Positions 39,613 to 48,028 of a stretch of DNA of 58,958 bases are shown here, one piece after another. The notes beneath the pieces were generated by a model. That model saw only the letters and a list, made by a program, of their open reading frames with translations. It made no database searches and was not told the DNA's origin. Position 1 is the stretch's first letter; every line of letters starts with the position of its first letter. Location: positions 1 through 58,958 of the forward strand of contig NZ_UQXD01000010.1 of the NCBI RefSeq assembly GCF_900544955.1, in the 5' to 3' direction. This DNA is from an uncultured Oscillibacter sp. GTDB lineage: Bacteria > Bacillota > Clostridia > Oscillospirales > Oscillospiraceae. The translations under genes and the position numbers were made by a program.

Positions 39613-41642
39613 GGCGCTCCTCCTTCTTGCAGCAAACAGGTTTCGGCGGTGACGGAGATGGAGAGCCCCAGCTTCACCGTGCCCGTGCGCAGCGGCGCCG
39701 TCTCCTCCCGCCTCTCCACGGTGAAGGACAGGGGGCCCTCCGCCCCCTGGGCCCGCACCCGGCGGGCAGTGGACGCCCGCAGCCGCTCCACGGCCCAGGC
39801 GGCGGCCGCCGCCTCCCCGTCAAAATAGCGCACCGCCTCGCCGTCGCACAGCACCTCATAGTCCAGCCCCCTCCCGTCTGCGGGAGAGCAGCCGTGGGGC
39901 GAGATCCTGGCGGAGCCGGAGGCCGTCATCCGCCCCGTCACCGCCCCCACCGCGTTGGCCACCGCGGCGCAGGGGGGAATCCGGCAGCCGCACCCCAGCG
40001 CCCGGGCCGCCTCCGGCAAAAACAGGTGCACCGGGCCGCCGATGCCCACCAGCTCTGCGGGCATATGGAACCGGTAGTGCAGCAGGGCGGTCCCGCCCGT
40101 CCCCCGGTTCTCCCACTGCAGGCGCAGCAGCTCCTGAACCCCCGGGTCCACGCCGTGGCGCCGGTAGTAGGGGGAGGCGTGCTCCAGCAGCAGGCGGCTC
40201 ACCCCGTAGAAGACCTCCCGGGAGACCCGCTCATAGACCAGGGCACCGAAGGCCTCCATATCCAGGTGGAGGGAGTTGGCCGCAAACCGGGCCGCCAGGG
40301 CGGCCGCCCGCCGGTCGTAGGCCGTGTAGTCCCCCCGGACATGCATGATGTCCGTGGGCGTCAGCCCCGCCCGGAGCACGGCGCCGCGCTCCTCCAGGGC
40401 GCGGGTGTCCAGGCGGTACTTGTCCACGCCCAGAAGGTCCGCCGCCTCCTGCACGCTCAGGGGACCCTCCTCCAGGGCGCGGCAGAGCGCCGCGCCCGCC
40501 GCCTCCATGGGGATTGTCTCCCAGTCCCTGCGGTTCAGCGTCAAAAACTCGTGGAGCGGCAGCGTGTGCAGCGGAACGCGCCGCACCTGCTGCTCCAGCC
40601 GCTCACAGAGACCGGGGCACCGGGCGGACAGCACGCACAGGGGGATCACCCGCTCCGGCCCCAGGGTCAGTTGGTTGTTGCGGTCCCAGCGGATCACGCT
40701 GTCGCCGCCCAGGGCGAAGGAGGCGGAGAACAGCCCCGCCACCTGGGTCTTCCACTTGCCCACCCGGATGCCGTCCGCCGCCGGCAGCGGCGCCCCGTCC
40801 TCCACAAGGGCGATGTCCGTCGTGGTGCCGCCGATGTCCACCACCACCGCATTGCGCTGCCCGGTGAGGGCGCTGCCCCCCAGGGCGGAGGCGGCGGGGC
40901 CGGAGAGGAGGGTCTCCACCGCGTGCTCCGCGGCGTACCCCAGGCCCATCAGGCTGCTGTCGGAACGGACGATATAAAGCTTGGCGCCAATTCCCCGGCG
41001 CCGGAAGGCCTGGCGCACCGCCTCCAAAAACGCCTGGGTGATGGGGAGGAGGCCCGCGTTGAGCACGGCGCCGGCCGCCCGCTCCAGGCTGGAGAGGCCG
41101 CCGAACAGCCCGCTGGCGCACACCGCGGGAAGGCCCGTCTCCTCCTCCAGAATCCGGGCCGCCTTCCGCTCCAGCACGCCGCCGTTGCGGACGCCGTAAA
41201 TCTCGCAGACCGTGCAGCTCTCCATGCCCGCAAACCACGCCTTGGCATTCGCCCGGAGCAGCTCCCAGTCCGGCTCCTGCCAAATCTCCCCGGTGATGGA
41301 GCTGCCGCAGGGCAGATAGCGGATATCGTCCGGGTCCGTGAGGCCGTACGCCGCCCCGAAGCGGGCGATTCCCGTGCGGTCGATGCCCAACAGCAGCAGC
41401 CGCGTGCGGCGGAACTTCCCCTCCACGCAGGCATTGGTGGCCAGGGTGGTGGAAAGCCCCGCGGCGACGGCCTGGCGGCACAGCGGCCCGTCCAACTGGT
41501 CCAGCGCCTGCAAAATGCCGCGCGTCAGGTCATCGTAGGTCGTCAGGGCCTTGCCGTGGCCCAGGATGGCATTCGCCTCCAAATCGTATAGAACGGAATC
41601 CGTATAGGTCCCGCCGGTGTCGATTCCAATGGCCAGCTTCAT
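39600..41642 (-). CDS. Hydantoinase A/oxoprolinase-family ASKHA ATPase
   Basis: A 680-residue protein with HydA_N (AIGIDTGGTYTDSVLYDLEA at the start) and hydantoinase A (VVVDIGGTTTDIALVEDGAP near 265) domains. Classical enzymes of this family need a HyuB partner to open hydantoins or oxoproline with ATP. No HyuB gene exists in the window. The gene instead overlaps a RACo-like activator, and members without HyuB recur in corrinoid methyltransferase loci, so it may act in corrinoid activation or an ATP-dependent substrate step. It is divergent from DUF1638. Confidence 0.82.
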   Translation of the reverse strand: MKLAIGIDTGGTYTDSVLYDLEANAILGHGKALTTYDDLTRGILQALDQLDGPLCRQAVAAGLSTTLATNACVEGKFRRTRLLLLGIDRTGIARFGAAYGLTDPDDIRYLPCGSSITGEIWQEPDWELLRANAKAWFAGMESCTVCEIYGVRNGGVLERKAARILEEETGLPAVCASGLFGGLSSLERAAGAVLNAGLLPITQAFLEAVRQAFRRRGIGAKLYIVRSDSSLMGLGYAAEHAVETLLSGPAASALGGSALTGQRNAVVVDIGGTTTDIALVEDGAPLPAADGIRVGKWKTQVAGLFSASFALGGDSVIRWDRNNQLTLGPERVIPLCVLSARCPGLCERLEQQVRRVPLHTLPLHEFLTLNRRDWETIPMEAAGAALCRALEEGPLSVQEAADLLGVDKYRLDTRALEERGAVLRAGLTPTDIMHVRGDYTAYDRRAAALAARFAANSLHLDMEAFGALVYERVSREVFYGVSRLLLEHASPYYRRHGVDPGVQELLRLQWENRGTGGTALLHYRFHMPAELVGIGGPVHLFLPEAARALGCGCRIPPCAAVANAVGAVTGRMTASGSARISPHGCSPADGRGLDYEVLCDGEAVRYFDGEAAAAAWAVERLRASTARRVRAQGAEGPLSFTVERREETAPLRTGTVKLGLSISVTAETCLLQEGGAPCIP

Positions 41643-41775
41643 CGCGTCTCTCCTCCGTCCCGGCTGTCTCCGCCTCTCTCTTTCATTATAAAAACGCCCG
41701 GAAAAAAATATAGAACAATTATCTACTGCTTATCACAAAATTGTCCGAATTTTTCGGCCAGCAAAGGAGGTCCCT

Positions 41776-42606
41776 ATGCGTATCGCTCTGGTCGGCTGCA
41801 TGGTCATGTGCCGGGAAATCAGTTACCTGATCTCCAAAAGCCCGCAAATTGTCCGCCCGTGGTGGCTGAAGCAGGGGCTACACAACACGCCGGACATCCT
41901 GCACGCGGAGCTGCAGCGGCTGATCGGCGAAATCGAGTTGGAAAACCAGAAGCTGCCGCCCCACCAGCGGTTCGACACCATCGTGTTCGCCTACGGTCTT
42001 TGCTCCAACAGCCTCATCGGCCTGAAAAGCCAGTCCCTTCCCATCGTGGTCCCCCGCTGCGACGACTGCATCGCCCTGCTGCTGGGGTCCGTCCAGCGCT
42101 ACCGGCAGTACTTTCAGGAACTGTCCGGCACATTTTGGTACAGCAGCGGCTGGATTGAGCACGGGGACCCGCCCTCCCGGGAGCGGTACGCCCGGGAGCG
42201 GGCGGAGTACGCGGAGAAATTCGGCGAGGACAACGCGGACTACCTGATGCAGTGCAGCAACCACTGGCTGACCAGCTACCGCCACTGCGGCTACATCACC
42301 TGCCCCATGGGGGACTTTCCGGAGCATCTGGCCTACGCCAGGCAGGCCTCCCGGGACTTCGGCTGGTCCTACGAGGAAATCCCCGGGGACCTCTCCTACC
42401 TCTCCGCCCTGGTGAACGGCCCCTGGGACGACGGCCGCTTTTTGACCTGCCCGCCGGAGAGCCGCATCGAGGCGGAGTACTCCAGCCGGAAGTTCCGCAG
42501 CGTCCCCTGCCCTTCTCCCTACCCCGGCGGCGGTTCCGGGGCAGAAGAGAAAATTGTTCAAAAAGATCGCAAGGAATTTCAAGATCTTTCCGCGAAAAAC
42601 GATTAA
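41776..42606 (+). CDS. DUF1638-family protein
   Basis: A 276-residue protein of the DUF1638 family, beginning RIALVGCMVMCREISYLISK and containing FAYGLCSNSLIGLKSQ, IVVPRCDDCIALLLGS and HCGYITCPMGDF; the repeated Cys motifs may bind a metal or corrinoid. Such genes are usually found beside methylamine-type or other corrinoid methyltransferase genes, and the function is not established. It is the first plus-strand gene of the corrinoid-protein operon and starts at ATG 41776 after AAAGGAGG. Confidence 0.8.
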   Translation: MRIALVGCMVMCREISYLISKSPQIVRPWWLKQGLHNTPDILHAELQRLIGEIELENQKLPPHQRFDTIVFAYGLCSNSLIGLKSQSLPIVVPRCDDCIALLLGSVQRYRQYFQELSGTFWYSSGWIEHGDPPSRERYARERAEYAEKFGEDNADYLMQCSNHWLTSYRHCGYITCPMGDFPEHLAYARQASRDFGWSYEEIPGDLSYLSALVNGPWDDGRFLTCPPESRIEAEYSSRKFRSVPCPSPYPGGGSGAEEKIVQKDRKEFQDLSAKND

Positions 42607-42671
42607 AGTAGATGATATCAAGGAATCGTTCTGCCCGGCACTTGTGAAATCTAACAATGGAGGAATTCATC

Positions 42672-43307
42672 GTGACAACTTTGAATGAAATCAGTTCTGC
42701 GCTGCAACAGGGCCGCGTCCCCAAGGTGAAGGAATTTGTGCAGAAAGCTCTGGACGAGGGAATTCCTGCCGGCGAAATTCTGGAGCAGGGCCTTTTAAGC
42801 GGCATGAACATCATCGGCGAGAAGTTCAAAAACAACGAGGTCTTCGTCCCCGAGGTGCTGATCGCCGCCCGGGCCATGAGCAAGGGCACGGACATCCTGC
42901 GCCCCTATCTGGTGGCCGCAGGCGTGGAGGAGAAGGGCACCGTGGTCATCGGCACCGTCAAGGGCGACCTGCACGACATCGGCAAGAACCTGGTCCGCAT
43001 GATGATGGAGGGCAAGGGCCTGAAGGTCATCGACCTGGGGGTGGACGTCCCCGTGGAAAACTTCTTGAACGCCGCCCGGGAGAACGACGCCCAGATCATC
43101 GCCTGCTCCGCCCTGCTGACCACCACCATGGGCGAGATGCGGAACATCGTGGAGGCCGTGGAGGCCTCGGAGATGAAGGACAAGGTGAAGGTCATGATCG
43201 GCGGCGCCCCCATCACCCAGGCCTACTGCGACCAGATCGGGGCCGACTGCTACACCCCCGATGCCGCCACCGCCGCCGACGCGGCGCTGGCGCTGTGCAC
43301 AGGCTGA
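42672..43307 (+). CDS. Corrinoid (B12-binding) methyl-carrier protein, MtbC/MttC-like
   Basis: A 211-residue protein with an N-terminal four-helix cap (about 1-85) and a Rossmann B12-binding domain with the base-off signature GDLHDIG (98-104), His101 being the lower cobalt ligand, plus SALLTTTMGEM and GGAPITQAYCDQIGAD. It shuttles a methyl group between the substrate methyltransferase and the acceptor methyltransferase. The start is GTG 42672: an upstream in-frame ATG at 42657 is itself part of the ribosome binding site (ATGGAGG). Its activator is probably the RACo-like protein. Confidence 0.93.
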   Translation: MTTLNEISSALQQGRVPKVKEFVQKALDEGIPAGEILEQGLLSGMNIIGEKFKNNEVFVPEVLIAARAMSKGTDILRPYLVAAGVEEKGTVVIGTVKGDLHDIGKNLVRMMMEGKGLKVIDLGVDVPVENFLNAARENDAQIIACSALLTTTMGEMRNIVEAVEASEMKDKVKVMIGGAPITQAYCDQIGADCYTPDAATAADAALALCTG

Positions 43308-43842
43308 TCTCTCCTCCTTTTCTACGCACCCTTTGGGGCTCCGAACCGCTTTCGGGGCCCCATTTTTTTGGCCGTGTCCCCGCTTCCGCACGGACAGCCG
43401 CCTCCCGGGCGGCGCCCCGGCGGGGGCCTTGGCCCACCCCCGCCGGACGCACCTGCCGCAGGGAGACCCCTCCACGGGATCAGGCGGCCCTCTCCGCGGA
43501 GGGGAGGCGCCCGGCCCGGACGGCGGAGCTGCCCGCCTCCCCCGCAGTCCCGGCAACACGACGGCCCGCGAAAAGGCCCCCGCTCACAGGAGCGGGGGCC
43601 TTCCTCTTTATAAACGGCCCGGTGTGCCGGGCGACAAGGCCAGTGCGCCGGGCAGCATGGCCGGTGCACCGCACATGCCAGGGGCGCCGCACCTGGCGGA
43701 GGCGGTCCGCCCCACTGTGTGCGGGACGGCGACAGCCAGGCGGTCCCGTCAAACCGCACCGCCGCGCCAGGTGCGGCGCCGCCTTAGCGGCGGCCGTCCG
43801 TACAATTCCCTCCGGCTCCCGACGGGCGCAGTTCCCCGGCGG
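43308..43842. other. G+C-rich non-coding stretch with a terminator
   Basis: No credible gene is seen despite open frames on both strands; their translations are low-complexity Arg/Pro/Gly. It contains AAGGCCCCCGCT (43573-43584) with AGCGGGGGCCTT (43591-43602), a hairpin that may end the corrinoid-protein transcript. Confidence 0.5.
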
Positions 43843-43871
43843 AAAACATTCCCCCAGGGGAATGTTTTTTG
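43843..43871 (+). terminator. Hairpin terminator ahead of the racemase-like operon
   Basis: AAAACATTCCCC (43843-43854) and GGGGAATGTTTT (43857-43868) form a compact stem ending in T6, insulating the next promoter. Confidence 0.7.
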
Positions 43872-43946
43872 TGTCGTTTTTGCGAAAAAATTGTCGAAAA
43901 AAGCCATGGCAGCCGGAAAAACACGTAAAAATTAGCGGTTTATTTA

Positions 43947-43992
43947 TGCAATATTTCCATGTTGACCATGACGCATGTCGGGAGCCTACACT
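43947..43992 (+). promoter_or_regulatory. Regulated promoter of the racemase-like operon (TGCAATATTTCC element)
   Basis: TGCAATATTTCC (43947-43958) lies just upstream of TTGACC (43962-43967), a 19-bp spacer with GACGCATGTC, and TACACT (43987-43992). The whole block is about 80 percent identical to the aconitase X promoter on the other strand at 53791-53837. A 19-bp spacer is typical of MerR-activated promoters. Confidence 0.7.
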
Positions 43993-44143
43993 AAAACCAA
44001 ACGGGGGATTCCACGGCGGAAAGCCCACGGGAAACGGATGAAATTCCAAGGGATTTGATCCGGTGCAGCAGGCGTCCCCCCATGCGGGAACCCCGTCCGC
44101 ACAGGGGCCCCCGCAGACGAATCGTCCAAACAGGGAGGGAGCT

Positions 44144-44932
44144 ATGGAACATTCCGATCTTGTGAGAAACTGGTCGTTCATCAACCCCGGCGACTATCCC
44201 CACTACTACAGCAACCAGGACGGCCTGTGCAGCGGGGAGCTGGCGGGCATCATCATTATGGGGGCGTGGCTGCCCAATCCGCCCGGCCACATCTGCAACG
44301 CCTACACTTTTGATTTTCCGGTCCGCTACCAGAAAGCACAGGGCACCAACCAGCAGAAGGTCCACGGCGGGGAGACCTCCATCCTCGGCAGCATCATTGC
44401 GGCGGCGCAGCAGCTGGAGCGGGACGGCTGCCGCTTCATCTGCTCCAGCTGCGGCTATTTCGGCAATTACCAAAAGGAGGTGGCCGCCTCCGTCCGCATT
44501 CCGGTCTACCTGTCCAGCGTCCTCCAAGTGCCCTGGATTCGGGCGGGCCTCAGGCCGGATCAGAAAATCGGCATCCTCTGCGGCGACGCCCCCCATCTCA
44601 CCTACAAGCTCTTCGAGGCCTGCGGCGTCTCCCGGGAGGACTACGACCGCTGCGTCATCGTCGGGGCCCAGGACCAGCCGGAGTTCAACAAATTCGACAA
44701 GAATGTGGGCAACTACGACGCCGCCAAGGTCCGCGGCGAAATTGTGGGTCTTGCCAAACGCCTTCAGCAGGCGCACCCTGACATAGGCGCCATTCTGCTG
44801 GAGTGCACGGACATGCCCCCCTACGCGGCGGACGTGCAGGCCGCCACAAACCTGCCCGTGTACGACGTGGTCGGCATGGTCAACTACCTCTACCACGCCG
44901 TCACCCAGCGCCCCTACGGCGGCTTTGTCTGA
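44144..44932 (+). CDS. Asp/Glu/hydantoin racemase-superfamily protein 1
   Basis: A 262-residue protein. Two Cys in equivalent positions of the two half-domains, SSCGYFGNYQ (near 105) and LLECTDMPPYA (near 222), match the paired catalytic Cys of the aspartate/glutamate racemase superfamily, which also includes hydantoin racemase and arylmalonate decarboxylase. It starts at ATG 44144 after GGGAGGG, 150 bp downstream of a regulated promoter. A close paralog follows. The reaction is probably proton abstraction at a carbon alpha to a carboxylate; the substrate is unknown. Confidence 0.8.
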   Translation: MEHSDLVRNWSFINPGDYPHYYSNQDGLCSGELAGIIIMGAWLPNPPGHICNAYTFDFPVRYQKAQGTNQQKVHGGETSILGSIIAAAQQLERDGCRFICSSCGYFGNYQKEVAASVRIPVYLSSVLQVPWIRAGLRPDQKIGILCGDAPHLTYKLFEACGVSREDYDRCVIVGAQDQPEFNKFDKNVGNYDAAKVRGEIVGLAKRLQQAHPDIGAILLECTDMPPYAADVQAATNLPVYDVVGMVNYLYHAVTQRPYGGFV

Positions 44933-44998
44933 GCCGCCGGCGGAGCTTTTCCCATCACCATTCATTTGCCTTTCGGCTGATCAAACAAGGAGGACGTT

Positions 44999-45787
44999 AT
45001 GGACAATTCAGATCTGGTGCGGAACTGGGCCTACATCAATCCCGGTGAGGACCGCCACTACTACAGCAACCGGGGCGGCCGCTGCGGCGGCGAGCTGATC
45101 GGCATCATCTCCCTGGAATCCTGGCTTCCCATCCCGCCGGGCCACATCTGCCACGCCGGCACCTTTGATTTCCCCGTGCTGTACATGGAGGCGGACGGCA
45201 CCAACCAGAAAAAGGTCCACGGCGGCGACAGCTCCATCGTGGACAGCATCATCGAAGCCGCCCAAAAGCTGGAGCGGCACGGCTGCCGCGCCATCTGCGC
45301 AGACTGCGGCTATTTCGGAAACTTCCAAAAGGAGGTGGCCGCCTCCGTCCATATTCCGGTCTATCTCTCCAGCGTCATTCAGGTCCCCTGGATTCGGGTG
45401 GGCCTCAGGCCGGAGCAGAAGATCGGCGTCATCTGCGGCGACGCCCCCCATCTCACCTACAAGCTCTTTGAGGCCTGCGGCGTCTCCCGGGAGGACTATG
45501 ACCGCTGCGTCATCGCCGGCCTTCAGGATGAGCCGGAGTTCTTCAAGTTCGACAAGAACGTGGGCAATTTCGACTCCGCCAAGGTCCGCAGCGAAGTGGT
45601 GGGCGCGGCGAAGCGGCTCCAGCAGGAGCATCCCGACATCGGCGCCATCCTGCTGGAGTGCACGGACCTTCCCCCCTACGCGGCGTCGGTCCAGGCCGCC
45701 ACAAACCTGCCCGTGTACGACGTCATCGGCATGGTGAAATACGCCTACCATGCCATCGCCCAGCGCCCCTACGGCGGCTTTGTCTAA
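44999..45787 (+). CDS. Asp/Glu/hydantoin racemase-superfamily protein 2
   Basis: A 262-residue paralog of the preceding protein, same length throughout, with the matching Cys in CADCGYFGNFQ and LLECTDLPPYA and the shared GDAPHLTYKLFEACGVSRED. The tandem pair may form a heteromer or act on related substrates. It starts 66 bp after the first copy, behind AAGGAGG, and is followed by a GPH-family symporter gene. Confidence 0.8.
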   Translation: MDNSDLVRNWAYINPGEDRHYYSNRGGRCGGELIGIISLESWLPIPPGHICHAGTFDFPVLYMEADGTNQKKVHGGDSSIVDSIIEAAQKLERHGCRAICADCGYFGNFQKEVAASVHIPVYLSSVIQVPWIRVGLRPEQKIGVICGDAPHLTYKLFEACGVSREDYDRCVIAGLQDEPEFFKFDKNVGNFDSAKVRSEVVGAAKRLQQEHPDIGAILLECTDLPPYAASVQAATNLPVYDVIGMVKYAYHAIAQRPYGGFV

Positions 45788-45877
45788 GCCCGCATCCGCC
45801 CTGGGGATGTCCCGGCATCGCGTGCCCCATCCATCGCATGGAAAAAGAGAACGAGAGAAGAGAGAGGGATTTTCATC

Positions 45878-47356
45878 ATGAGTGAACAGAAAAGCTCCTT
45901 TTTTGGCGGCCGTGTCAGCTTCAAAGACAAACTGCTCTATATGTGCGGAAACGCCGGAGACAGTCTCCCCTATGCCCTGTTCTATACCTACTTCATGTTC
46001 TATTTGACCGATGTCGCCGGCATCAACGCCGTCATCGCCGGTCTCATCGCAGGCGTCGCCGCGTTCTGTGACGGCGCCGTGGACCCCGCGCTGGGCATGC
46101 TCTCCGACAAGAGCTACCGCAAACACGGCACCCGCCGCCCGGTCATGGCCAAGAGTCTGCTCCCCCTGTGCCTGGTCACGATTTTCATGTTCCTGCCGGT
46201 GGATTTCGGCGCCGTCGGCCTGTTCTACTACATTTTGATCGCCTGCTGCTTCGTGGCCCTGTACTCCCTGTTCACCATGAACTATGTGGCCATGGGCGGT
46301 GAGATGACCGACAATCCCATCGAGCGCAACAACATCCGCCTGATTTGCAGCCTCAGCTCCCCCCTGTGGAACTATATCGGCCGCGGCGGTCCCCAGCTGG
46401 TCCAGAACGCCATGCCGGACCTGGCTCCCAAAATGCAGTGGTTCATCATCGCCCTGATCGTCACCGCCGCCTATGCCGTGTTCTCCGTCGTCCCCATCTT
46501 CATGGCCAAGACGAAAAAGCAGGTGGCGGAAATGCGGGAGCGGGGCGAGGTGGAGCTCATTCCCGTGGAAGAGGAGGACGACGACGAGGACAACGGCCTC
46601 GGCTTCCTGGCCAACATGAAGTCCGCGCTGAAGCTCAAGCCCCTGCGCATCAACTGTGTGATGATCGTCATGTACACCCTTTCCGAGGGCTTCCTGTACG
46701 CCCTGATCGCCTACGTTCTGGATTACTCCGTGGGCCTCACCCCCGCCCAGCAGGCCACCTTCTACCTGGTGGGTTCCATCTTCAACTACGTCGGACTGAT
46801 CGGCGGCACCTGGATCGCCAACCACTTTGGCAAAAAGACGGTGTTCTGCGGCTCCTTCCTCCTGGCCGCCGCCCTGTGCGCGGTGTATCTCTTCATCGGC
46901 ATGCACACCCTCGTAGAGGCCTGCATCTTCTATGCGCTGTGGATGTGCGTGGAGACCCCCTTCTGGGCGCTCTACTGCACCAACGGCTACGAGATCGCCG
47001 ACCTGGACGAGTTCATCAACGGCAAGCGGCGCACCTCTTTGATGCTGTCCATCGCCTCCTTCTTCGTAAAGGTGGGTCCCACCTGCTCCCTGATCTTCAC
47101 CGGCGCCCTTTTGAAGGCCATCGGCTACATCGAGGGCGGCGCCGTGCAGCCCGAAACTGTGGCGGCGGGACTGAACGTCCTCGTCTGCATCATTCCCGCC
47201 ATCTGCCTGAGCGTGGGCGCCGTCGCCTTCCTCCGCTACCCCATCAACAACAAGAACCTGACCGCCCTCACGCAGGCCCTGGAGGCCAAGAAAGCTGGTC
47301 TCCCCTACACAACCGAGGGCTTCCAGAATCTGCTCCCGAAGGACTACAAGGGCTGA
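45878..47356 (+). CDS. GPH-family (MFS) cation symporter
   Basis: A 492-residue membrane protein with about twelve helices. The segment KLLYMCGNAGDSLPYALFYT followed by YLTDVAGINAVIAG, and ALGMLSDKSYRKHGTRRP, match glycoside-pentoside-hexuronide:cation symporters. A central acidic cytoplasmic loop (EEEDDDEDNG) is present. As the third gene after two racemase-like proteins it probably moves their substrate or product, so the family name need not mean a sugar. Ribosome binding site AGAGAGGG. Confidence 0.85.
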   Translation: MSEQKSSFFGGRVSFKDKLLYMCGNAGDSLPYALFYTYFMFYLTDVAGINAVIAGLIAGVAAFCDGAVDPALGMLSDKSYRKHGTRRPVMAKSLLPLCLVTIFMFLPVDFGAVGLFYYILIACCFVALYSLFTMNYVAMGGEMTDNPIERNNIRLICSLSSPLWNYIGRGGPQLVQNAMPDLAPKMQWFIIALIVTAAYAVFSVVPIFMAKTKKQVAEMRERGEVELIPVEEEDDDEDNGLGFLANMKSALKLKPLRINCVMIVMYTLSEGFLYALIAYVLDYSVGLTPAQQATFYLVGSIFNYVGLIGGTWIANHFGKKTVFCGSFLLAAALCAVYLFIGMHTLVEACIFYALWMCVETPFWALYCTNGYEIADLDEFINGKRRTSLMLSIASFFVKVGPTCSLIFTGALLKAIGYIEGGAVQPETVAAGLNVLVCIIPAICLSVGAVAFLRYPINNKNLTALTQALEAKKAGLPYTTEGFQNLLPKDYKG

Positions 47357-47386
47357 GCCGAGATGCCTCCCACCTTGTGACAAGAG

Positions 47387-47431
47387 CAGCAGAAGGACCC
47401 GTTTCACGACGTGAAACGGGTCCTTCTGCTG
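47387..47431 (+). terminator. 21-bp perfect hairpin after the symporter
   Basis: The arms at 47387-47407 and 47411-47431 pair perfectly over a 3-nt loop, 30 bp after the symporter stop. No T-run follows, but position and strength suggest a terminator. Confidence 0.7.
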
Positions 47432-47500
47432 TCTGCGGAGTTCGCTCCGCATTTGCCGGGCTTCTACTGGGAGCGAGCGGAGGGCTGCTCAAGGCCGTTC

Positions 47501-47865
47501 CGGCGGCGGGGCAGTCGCGGCTTGTCCCATCCCGCCCCCGGACATGGCGCGCAGCAGTCGGGGCACCGGGCAGTTCCTCTGCCGCGCCGCGGGCGCTCCG
47601 CAGCAGGGACGCCTCTGGGAGACACACCCTCGGATGCGGTCCCGAGGGTTACCAAGACACCAGGGCCTAAGGGCGGTCCGCTCGAGGTCGCCCCGGCAGC
47701 GGGGCAGGGACGGTTTGTCCCATTCCGCCCGGTCCTGGACACGGCGCGCAGCGGACGGGGCATTTGGTCAGTTCCTCCTCCACGCCGCAGGCGCTCCGCA
47801 GCGGAGATGCCCCTGGAAGCCACGCCCCCGGATGCGGTCCCGAGGGTTGCTAAGACACCAAGGCC
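47501..47865. repeat. Imperfect tandem repeat of about 170 bp in a non-coding gap
   Basis: Copy 1 (about 47501-47667) and copy 2 (about 47694-47865) share long blocks such as GATGCGGTCCCGAGGGTT, GGCGCTCCGCAGC and GACGGTTTGTCCCAT-like sequence. Open frames across it on both strands give low-complexity Arg/Gly/Ala translations and are not credible genes. The rest of the 47432-47965 gap shows no gene. Confidence 0.65.
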
Positions 47866-47965
47866 CGGGGCGGCCTCTCCCGCCGCGGGTCTCCAGTTGC
47901 GGACGGTCTGTTCCCCGTCCGCCCTCTTGGCCGGAACCGACCGCCCCCATCGCCGTCCCCAAGCC

Positions 47966-48011
47966 AAAAACAGGAGCCTCTGCGAAACGTCCCGTTTCGC
48001 AGAGGCTCCTG
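47966..48011 (-). terminator. Terminator of the SLC13/ArsB-like permease gene
   Basis: CAGGAGCCTCTGCGAAACG (47971-47989) pairs with 47993-48011; on the minus strand T5 follows (A5 at 47966-47970). Confidence 0.9.
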
Positions 48012-48028
48012 TTCCTCCGGCAGAGGGA

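Noticed and set aside
38413..41591. Long plus-strand open frames antisense to the RACo-like and HydA-like genes
   Set aside because: Low-complexity Gly/His/Arg/Pro translations opposite two clearly conserved genes; mirror frames of G+C-rich coding sequence.
47464..47967. Minus-strand frame of 167 codons in the transporter gap
   Set aside because: It spans an imperfect tandem DNA repeat, lacks a ribosome binding site and reads as low-complexity Arg/Gly/Ala.
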